This document shows positions 55,901-61,904 of a stretch of DNA of 64,000 nt, one piece after another. The position numbers and the translations under genes are program-made. Each line of letters opens with the position of its first letter. Position 1 is the stretch's first letter. The notes beneath the pieces were generated by a model. It did no database searches. It saw only the letters and a list, made by a program, of their open reading frames with translations, and was not told the DNA's origin. The stretch is from Aquimarina litoralis (GTDB lineage Bacteria; Bacteroidota; Bacteroidia; Flavobacteriales; Flavobacteriaceae), in NCBI RefSeq assembly GCF_019295435.1, contig NZ_WEKL01000020.1, forward strand, positions 1 to 64,000, given 5' to 3'.

Positions 55901-56867
55901 TGACGGAATTGCAGATAATGTATCAGGAATTACTCTTTCAGGAAATTCAGGAACTAATTCGCAATGGGTGGTAACCGACGACCAAGAAAATATTTTAGGA
56001 CTACCTCCAACTCCTGAAGCTGTAAACTTTGATGAAGCTGGAGATGGATCTTGTTTCATCTATCACTTAAGTTATGAAAACGGAATTACCGGATTAAACA
56101 GTGGAGCTAACCTATCTGGGCTTTCTGGAAACTTTGACCTTTCTAACAGCATAGAAGTTATCAGAAATTCAGCAACGCCTCCTGATGCTTCACTAATCAT
56201 AGAAGCTGAAGATTTTATAACAACTGGTGGTACTTTTGATGATGCTTTTGCCGGAGGACCTGGTTTAGGAGTCAATAGAACACCTACCAATATCAACTAC
56301 GTCAATAATGGTGACTGGGCTGAATATACTATTAATGTTACTACTGCTGCTACTTATAATATCGAATACTTGATCTCTACGCCTTCCAGTGGAGCACAAA
56401 TTCAACTGTTAGTAGATGGAACTCTTGCAGCTACTTCTAATGTACCTTCTAATGGAGCTTGGGATAACTTTACATCCCTCGTAGATGGAACTGTAACTTT
56501 ATCCTCAGGAACTCATACTATCAGAATACAAGCTTCAAGCAATACAACATGGCAATGGAATCTGGATAAAATTGTATTATCCACAGGAGCTGTTAATCGT
56601 ATTAATCCTGATACTACAACCAAACCTATAGAACCAGAGGTATACCTTTTCCCTAACCCAACTACAGGTAAAGTATTCATCCAAGGATTATCTCAAGAAA
56701 AACAACATAACATCAGAATTTATGATATCAAAGGAGCTACTTATGTAAATCAAAAATTAAACGAAAATCATATCATAGATATACAAAGTTTACCACAAGG
56801 AATTTATTTCCTAACAATAGTAAATCCTAAAGATGGGAATAGAACTCTAAAACTTATCAAAAAGTAA
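52992..56867 (+). CDS. GH86 beta-agarase/porphyranase, Big_2-CBM6-CBM6-T9SS
   Basis: 1291 aa. Signal peptide ends NRAQ. GH86 catalytic region ~25-560 with acid/base Glu209 (WEVINEPDF) and nucleophile Glu377 (IISEYGAV), followed by the family's accessory beta-domains (~560-710). Then a Big_2 Ig-like domain (~723-803), CBM6 (~815-948), a ~110-aa flavobacterial domain of unknown function (~953-1063), a second CBM6 (~1067-1199) and a T9SS tail (~1216-1291, FPNPTTGKVFIQGL). Secreted or surface-bound endo-enzyme for agarose or porphyran; the two cannot be told apart by sequence. Confidence 0.9.
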   Translation: MKKINFIIVMGLFMLFPIANRAQNVEVDVNLNIKHSVGGISDFGRERHITNHASIFEADYEGEINRVDELLNELDVTLGRDNGTSSFLFQFTPVDEERPNKHDRDSLSVLLDFWQEEYQRRLEDRGLTSFKGNTTSIMGTNPHPTYPTLSYFDNGICGSNWGRENGQTWIPQDIETSAEWMVQFMDEFFVDNISQDGIVMPEYWEVINEPDFPLNTGQFMMSSWEDIFEYHNLVAVGVKEKLGSRAPKIGGMTWGLHDLFNGDGFSRFQSVDYVNGFYGNTPADELAKAYARSQVDKPSFFIDRNQPWFQWDVMWKGFIDIAGANMDFYSVHFYDWPTYDATGGTTRSGGHVEATLEMLESYDINKFGTRKPVIISEYGAVQNAWDDRPHDRRYDWENLKPFSNMLMQFLERPDYIELSMPFTLTKATFRDVDNNGDGIPEIVYHYKMLRDDDGDGNWEWSDMIKWYRLWDDVDGTRVDTMSSDPDIQVDCYIDGKDVFLILNNLEDEDTNINLNFFEDFNNQAESVRIKQLFLQGVRDVTLSDDTTTDIPSTVTLRADATMVLKYTFANEVNINESSTEKKFYGASVSNDQRVEIQSGDNTFFVNGVEVPQNPDNTEAMLKITANLFDAADDVENGFLSIKKLVFNGVEVETPIDWRGGRQNRSRWFGALEIPVPANLVRQNNTIVIDFQHVGEVCVVNLLTWEFTKKPGRSDEGPGSPDPISVTGVAVSPATISLDPGDTTTLTATVAPSNATDKTVTWSSSNTSVASVSTSGVVTALTMGSAIITATTVDGNFTATSTITVNDTSIPPSGDQIIIEAEDFIATGGTFNDASAGGPGLGVNATATNINYVNSGDYAEYTINVGNPGAYRIAYEISTPSDNAQIQLLIDGTVVATDNVPNNGQWDDYNALVSSSTISNLTAGVHTVRVVASGSNPWQWNLDKIILTRITGNTQVDGGTITGGPFVFTVGDGIADNVSGITLSGNSGTNSQWVVTDDQENILGLPPTPEAVNFDEAGDGSCFIYHLSYENGITGLNSGANLSGLSGNFDLSNSIEVIRNSATPPDASLIIEAEDFITTGGTFDDAFAGGPGLGVNRTPTNINYVNNGDWAEYTINVTTAATYNIEYLISTPSSGAQIQLLVDGTLAATSNVPSNGAWDNFTSLVDGTVTLSSGTHTIRIQASSNTTWQWNLDKIVLSTGAVNRINPDTTTKPIEPEVYLFPNPTTGKVFIQGLSQEKQHNIRIYDIKGATYVNQKLNENHIIDIQSLPQGIYFLTIVNPKDGNRTLKLIKK

Positions 56868-56874
56868 AATGTAG

Positions 56875-56914
56875 ACTATCGGTTAAAGTTTAGATACCTT
56901 AACCGATAGTTTTT
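56875..56914 (+). terminator. Intrinsic terminator after GH86
   Basis: ACTATCGGTTAA (56875-56886) pairs perfectly with TTAACCGATAGT (56899-56910), followed by TTTT. Confidence 0.85.
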
Positions 56915-56992
56915 ACTAACTCTTTTGTAATCATAAATTAGCTATATAACCATGATGAATTTATATCTAGTTTATTTGACCTTTAACAGCAC

Positions 56993-57052
56993 CTTGTTCA
57001 GTTTTTGTCTATCTCTTTTATTGGTGATTTATAAGGTTTTCCTTTAAAATTG
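56993..57052 (+). promoter_or_regulatory. GH16 promoter with best copy of the shared element (site E)
   Basis: The minus strand reads TAGACAAAAACTGAACAAG (complement of 56993-57011), the copy I use as reference. A 33-bp gap leads to TAAAATTG (57045-57052), one mismatch from TAnnTTTG. A leader of about 280 bp to the GH16 ATG follows, unusually long; nothing else in it is recognised. Confidence 0.6.
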
Positions 57053-57336
57053 TAAAAGTATTTTATAGATATAGTGCTATCCGTAAACAGCATATTATAG
57101 CCTTAAACAACCATAAAATATTTTTTGCAAGTCAGTGATTTTTTTACTTATAGTTTCCCACCCACTTTTAGGTATACAAAAAATCTTAAAATACGGATGT
57201 AGAATTGAAATTTGGATGAATTTCGAGTAGGTTGTCTTACCAAACAACTAAATATTCTGGAATTTTTTCCGAAAAACTTCTACAAACCTAAATATCATCT
57301 TAAAACCCAATTAACTAAAAGTAAATTTTCTTAATC

Positions 57337-59895
57337 ATGAATTTTCTAACACACATTACAAATACCTCATTTGTAAAAAATCAAACTCAACTATTATTTT
57401 TTTTCTTTTTATGTGCTATTTCATCAATGGCACAAGATTGGAATGGAATTCCAGTTCCTGCTAATGCCGGACAAGGAAATGTATGGGAGCTACAACAAGC
57501 TCCATCTGATGATTTTAATTACACATTTAATGAAACGAATCAATTTTCAAACTTTGGAAACAATAAATGGTATAATTTTTACCATAACGCCTGGGATGGT
57601 CCAGGTACCACATATTGGCAATATAACCACGTTTCGGTAGACGGAAGTGATTTAGTTCTTAGAGCTTCCAGAAATCCAAGCACTGCTAAACTTGGAGTTC
57701 CTGGAGTGAACTCTGGATGTATTACTGGTAACACAAGAGTTAAATTTCCAGTTTTTGTTGAAGCTAGTGTGAGCGTTGCAGATATTGTACTAGCATCTGA
57801 TGTATGGCTTTTAAGTCCTGATGATACCCAAGAAATTGACATCATAGAATGCTACGGTGGAGATGAGCAAGGAAACGAATTCTTCTCTGAATTTATTCAT
57901 TTAAGTCATCACTCCTTTATACGGAATCCATTTACAGATTATCAGCCTAGAGACTTTAATAGCTGGTGGAGTCAATCAGATGTCTCTGTTTGGGGAGAGC
58001 ACCACTGGAATAATGGAAACAGAAGATATGTTCGTATTGGTGTTAACTGGATTAGTCCATTTCATTTTGAGTATTATATAGATGGTCAGTTGGTAAGGGT
58101 ACTATATGATAAAGCAGTTGCCACTAATAGAAATGGTACTTGGACATATGCATACCCAACTATGACAAACGGCCAACTAGATTTTGATGCTACAGGTTTT
58201 CAGCAAATGACAGAATTTGCAACAGGAAATTCTTATTCCTTTCAAACATTACAACAAGCTAGCAATACTTCTTCTGTGAGTATTATAGACCCTTTTAACT
58301 TTCAAGGAGGTAATGGATTTACCAAGGAAATGGATATTATAATCAATGTAGAATCACAAGATTGGCATGTTGTTGCAGGTCGTACTCCAACAGATGCAGA
58401 TCTAAGCGATCCTGCTAAAAACAAAATGAAAGTCGATTGGATACGTGTGTACAAACCAGTTGAAGGAGGCACTAATATTCCTGTAACTGGAGTAAATGTA
58501 ACACCTGCAAATCTTACTCTTGTATCTGGAACCACAGGAAATTTAACAGGAGCGGTAACCCCTGTAAATGCAACTATAAAAACGATGACATTTACCTCTA
58601 GTAATACAGCAGTAGCAACGGTAACACAAAGTGGTGTTGTTACAGCAGTTTCTGCTGGTACGGCAACCATAACTGTAAATACAACAGATGGTAATTTTAC
58701 AGATACGGCAACCATAACTGTAACAGGAGGTTCTACTGGAGATGGACAGACTCCATTTGGTGGTAGTCCTCATCCTATTCCAGGAACTATCAACTCTGTT
58801 GATTTTGACAATGGAGGTCAAGGAATCGCATATAACGATACGGGATCTGGCAATAACGGAACCGGACCAAGACAGAATACTGATGTAGATACCGAATTTA
58901 GAACTCCTGCTGGTAATATTGGGTGGATTGCTAACGGAGAATGGGTAGAATATACAGTTAATGTAGCCACAGCAGGAACATACACTATTGATGCTCAGGT
59001 AGCTTCTATAAATAACAACGGAGCTTTTCACATAGAATTTAATGGTAATGATATAACCGGACTACAATCTGTAAGTTCAACTGGTAATTGGGGTTCTTTT
59101 GTAAACAAAACAATTCCAAACGTATCTCTTCCTGCTGGTCAACAAATAATGAGAGTGTTTATGGATCGTGGTAGTTTTAACTTAGGATCTATTAATTTTA
59201 CAGCTACTGGTGGCGGTAATAGTAATTTAATTATAGAAGCTGAAGATTTTACCAATACGGGCGGAACTTTTGATGATTCTTTTGTCGGAGGTTCAGGGTT
59301 CGGCGTAAACAGAAGAGCGACTACCATCAATTATGTCAATAATGGTGATTGGGCAGAGTATGCAGTTACCATTCCTACTGGAGGATTCTACAATATTGAA
59401 TATCTTATTTCCACGCCTTCTAATGGAGCACAAATTCAGTTTTTATCAGACAATGTACTGGCATCAACAACCAATGTTTCAAACAATGGATCTTGGGAAA
59501 ATTACGAATCTTTAAACGGTGGAGTGGTAAATCTTACAGCAGGACAACATACTATAAGAATAGTGGCCTCAAGTAACACTCAATGGCAATGGAATTTAGA
59601 CAAAATTATACTTACAAGAGATGTTAATAGAAGTAACCAAGAAGAATTAACCAAAGAATTAGATAGACTTCAAATGTATCCTAACCCATCATCGGGAGAA
59701 GTATTTTTAGATGGTTTAGATGCTGAATTAGAATATCACATTCGTATATATGATATCAAAGGGACAACACATATGAATACACCTTTGAATCAAAATCATA
59801 TCATTAATATTGAGAATTTATCCAAAGGAATCTATTTCTTATCTATAAAGCATCCTAAAAAAGAGACTAAAACACTAAGATTAATTAGAAACTAA
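57337..59895 (+). CDS. GH16 beta-agarase, Big_2-CBM6-CBM6-T9SS
   Basis: 852 aa. Signal peptide to ~residue 32 (ISSMAQ). GH16 agarase domain ~33-375 with Glu166, Asp168 and Glu171 (QEIDIIE). Then Big_2 (~381-463), CBM6 (~468-623), a second CBM6 (~628-763) nearly identical in layout to that of GH86 (INYVNNGDWAEY, WQWNLDKI), and a T9SS tail (~775-852, YPNPSSGEVFLDGL). Extracellular endo-agarase. The CBM6 pair would hold it on agar chains. The shared C-terminal modules point to duplication or module exchange with GH86. Confidence 0.93.
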   Translation: MNFLTHITNTSFVKNQTQLLFFFFLCAISSMAQDWNGIPVPANAGQGNVWELQQAPSDDFNYTFNETNQFSNFGNNKWYNFYHNAWDGPGTTYWQYNHVSVDGSDLVLRASRNPSTAKLGVPGVNSGCITGNTRVKFPVFVEASVSVADIVLASDVWLLSPDDTQEIDIIECYGGDEQGNEFFSEFIHLSHHSFIRNPFTDYQPRDFNSWWSQSDVSVWGEHHWNNGNRRYVRIGVNWISPFHFEYYIDGQLVRVLYDKAVATNRNGTWTYAYPTMTNGQLDFDATGFQQMTEFATGNSYSFQTLQQASNTSSVSIIDPFNFQGGNGFTKEMDIIINVESQDWHVVAGRTPTDADLSDPAKNKMKVDWIRVYKPVEGGTNIPVTGVNVTPANLTLVSGTTGNLTGAVTPVNATIKTMTFTSSNTAVATVTQSGVVTAVSAGTATITVNTTDGNFTDTATITVTGGSTGDGQTPFGGSPHPIPGTINSVDFDNGGQGIAYNDTGSGNNGTGPRQNTDVDTEFRTPAGNIGWIANGEWVEYTVNVATAGTYTIDAQVASINNNGAFHIEFNGNDITGLQSVSSTGNWGSFVNKTIPNVSLPAGQQIMRVFMDRGSFNLGSINFTATGGGNSNLIIEAEDFTNTGGTFDDSFVGGSGFGVNRRATTINYVNNGDWAEYAVTIPTGGFYNIEYLISTPSNGAQIQFLSDNVLASTTNVSNNGSWENYESLNGGVVNLTAGQHTIRIVASSNTQWQWNLDKIILTRDVNRSNQEELTKELDRLQMYPNPSSGEVFLDGLDAELEYHIRIYDIKGTTHMNTPLNQNHIINIENLSKGIYFLSIKHPKKETKTLRLIRN

Positions 59896-59928
59896 TTAAT
59901 TTCTAATACTCTCAAAATTTGCCTCAAT

Positions 59929-59975
59929 CCCGTTTCGATGATAAAGTTGTAAAACAATATCGAAACGGGTTTTTA
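59929..59975 (+). terminator. Strong intrinsic terminator after GH16
   Basis: CCCGTTTCGAT (59929-59939) pairs perfectly with ATCGAAACGGG (59959-59969), followed by TTTTTATTTT. Confidence 0.92.
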
Positions 59976-59983
59976 TTTTAAAA

Positions 59984-60019
59984 TAAACGTATTTTTTACG
60001 TTTAAAAAATGTAATTTTG
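59984..60019 (+). promoter_or_regulatory. KDG kinase promoter with NUDIX-type operator
   Basis: TAAACGTA (59984-59991) and TACGTTTA (59997-60004) form a perfect 8-5-8 inverted repeat, the same size and pattern (TAAAYGTA-N5-TACRTTTA) as the galK/NUDIX palindrome core. A perfect -7 box TAATTTTG (60012-60019) follows 7 bp later, so a bound protein would block it. Confidence 0.6.
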
Positions 60020-60106
60020 AAATCATTAAAAGTAAGTCAACATTTTGTTCTTAAATACCACATTATCTTATGATAAAATTACTTTGAGAACAACAAAACC
60101 CTGCAG

Positions 60107-61111
60107 ATGAAAAAAGTTGTAACCTTTGGTGAGATCATTATGAGGATTTCACCTCTTGGCAATAAAAAGCTCATCCAATCGAATCAATTAGAATATTATT
60201 TTGGTGGAACCGAAGTGAACGTAGCGATATCCCTTTCACAATTGGGAAATGAAGTGAACCATGTTTCTGCAGTCTCTAATGATTTTCTTGGAAAAGCAGC
60301 TACAAGTTACTTAAATACTTACGGAGTACATACAGATTTTGTGCAGACTTCTAACAATCCTTTAGGTTTGTATTTTTTGGAAGTAGGTGCCGTAATGCGG
60401 CCAAGCACCATTGCCTATCATAGATCACATTCTGCATTTTCTAAGATCAATTCTTCTGATCTCGACTGGGAGCAAATTTTAGAGGACTGTAATTGGTTTC
60501 ATTGGACAGGAATCACACCAGCATTATCGGAAGAAGCTTATAAAGGATTAAAAAATGCGCTTTCAGTTGCTAAGAAAAAAAATATTCCTGTATCGGCTGA
60601 TCCCGCCTATCGAAAAAACCTTTGGAATTATGGGATTGATGCCAAAGAAGCGTTGTCTGAATTATCAGAACTATCTACTATTTTTATTGGTGGCCCCAAT
60701 GAAATTAACGAATTATTCGGGACAGAATTTGGAAATGATACGGATTGCTTTATCAAAAGTTGTAAGTACTTACAGGAAAGCTTTCCCGACATAGAAAAGG
60801 TTTTTGACAAAACCAGAGTCTCCTTAAATGCGAACTGGCATAAGATTAAATCCAGAATGTGGGATGGAACAAATTTTAATGAAACTGAAGAATTAGAAAT
60901 TACTCATATAGTCGATCGAATAGGAACAGGAGACGCTTTTGCATCCGGATTGATCCATGGGCTGTTACATTACAACGATCAAAAAGCATTACAATTTGCC
61001 AATGCATCCTGCGCGTTAAAACATACTATTGAAGGAGATGCTAATTTGGTGAACGAAGAAGAAATACTATCCGTTATTGAAGGAAATCTAACCGGAAGAA
61101 TAAAGAGATAA
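60107..61111 (+). CDS. kdgK: 2-keto-3-deoxygluconate kinase (PfkB family)
   Basis: 334-aa PfkB-type sugar kinase. N-terminal FGEIIMRISP and FGGTEVNVAISLSQLG, and the C-terminal catalytic motif DRIGTGDAFASG (Asp ~277) are present. It phosphorylates KDG to KDPG. The aldolase starts 2 bp later, so the two are translationally linked. In this locus it takes the KDG from the anhydro-L-galactose operon and closes the pathway. A kinase for 2-keto-3-deoxygalactonate is a possible alternative. Confidence 0.9.
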   Translation: MKKVVTFGEIIMRISPLGNKKLIQSNQLEYYFGGTEVNVAISLSQLGNEVNHVSAVSNDFLGKAATSYLNTYGVHTDFVQTSNNPLGLYFLEVGAVMRPSTIAYHRSHSAFSKINSSDLDWEQILEDCNWFHWTGITPALSEEAYKGLKNALSVAKKKNIPVSADPAYRKNLWNYGIDAKEALSELSELSTIFIGGPNEINELFGTEFGNDTDCFIKSCKYLQESFPDIEKVFDKTRVSLNANWHKIKSRMWDGTNFNETEELEITHIVDRIGTGDAFASGLIHGLLHYNDQKALQFANASCALKHTIEGDANLVNEEEILSVIEGNLTGRIKR

Positions 61112-61113
61112 AC

Positions 61114-61779
61114 ATGGCAAAATATACAAGAATAGAAGTAGTACAAACAATGGGACACACTAAAATTGTTCCCCTATTTTATCATGAAGATATTACCATA
61201 GCCAAAAATGTATTAAAGGCTTGTTATGATGGTGGAGCCAGAGTTTTTGAATTTACGAATCGTGGAGATCATGCCCAAGAAATTTTTTCCGAATTAGTAA
61301 AATGGGTACATCAAGAATTACCGGGTATGATTCTGGGTATAGGCTCTGTGGTAGACGCTGGCACGGCTTCTATTTTTATTCAAAATGGCGCTAATTTTAT
61401 TGTTTCTCCCGTCCTAAATCCAGATATGGCTAAAGTATGTAACCGAAGAAAAGTTGCATGGTTACCAGGATGTGGAACATTAAGCGAAATTAATTACGCA
61501 GAAGAATTAGGTGCTGAGATTGTCAAAATATTTCCAGCTGCTCAAATTGGAGGACCCGATTTTATCAAAGCCATTAAAGCTCCTTGTCCTTGGACACATA
61601 TTATGCCAAGTGGCGGTGTAACACCCGAAGAAGATAATCTCAAAAAATGGTTCAATTCAGGGGCATACTGTGTGGGATTAGGTTCTAAATTGATATTTAA
61701 AAACGACGCTGGTGATTTTGACTATAAAGCGATCACAGCTACTACAAAAAAATCGATAACAATAGCTTCTTCATTTTAA
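61114..61779 (+). CDS. eda: KDPG aldolase
   Basis: 221-aa class I aldolase of the KDPG/KHG family. Schiff-base Lys138 (AEIVKIFPAAQ) and Glu46 (VFEFTNRG) are present, with IMPSGGVTPE near the C-terminus. It splits KDPG into pyruvate and glyceraldehyde-3-phosphate. It starts 2 bp after the kinase and ends that transcription unit. With the kinase it completes conversion of anhydro-L-galactose to central metabolites. Confidence 0.93.
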   Translation: MAKYTRIEVVQTMGHTKIVPLFYHEDITIAKNVLKACYDGGARVFEFTNRGDHAQEIFSELVKWVHQELPGMILGIGSVVDAGTASIFIQNGANFIVSPVLNPDMAKVCNRRKVAWLPGCGTLSEINYAEELGAEIVKIFPAAQIGGPDFIKAIKAPCPWTHIMPSGGVTPEEDNLKKWFNSGAYCVGLGSKLIFKNDAGDFDYKAITATTKKSITIASSF

Positions 61780-61820
61780 GATCCATTTTTCTATAATTCC
61801 ATAACTGTAAATCAGTGAAA

Positions 61821-61855
61821 CATACCCTAAATTATAAAAACTAATTCAGGGCATG
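61821..61855. terminator. Bidirectional hairpin between converging genes
   Basis: CATACCCTAAATTA (61821-61834) pairs with TAATTCAGGGCATG (61842-61855) with two weak positions. It lies between the aldolase gene and the convergent large T9SS gene. Confidence 0.6.
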
Positions 61856-61904
61856 TTTAACAAAACTAGGTATCATAAAATCCACATTGACTTATCAAAA
61901 AGTA

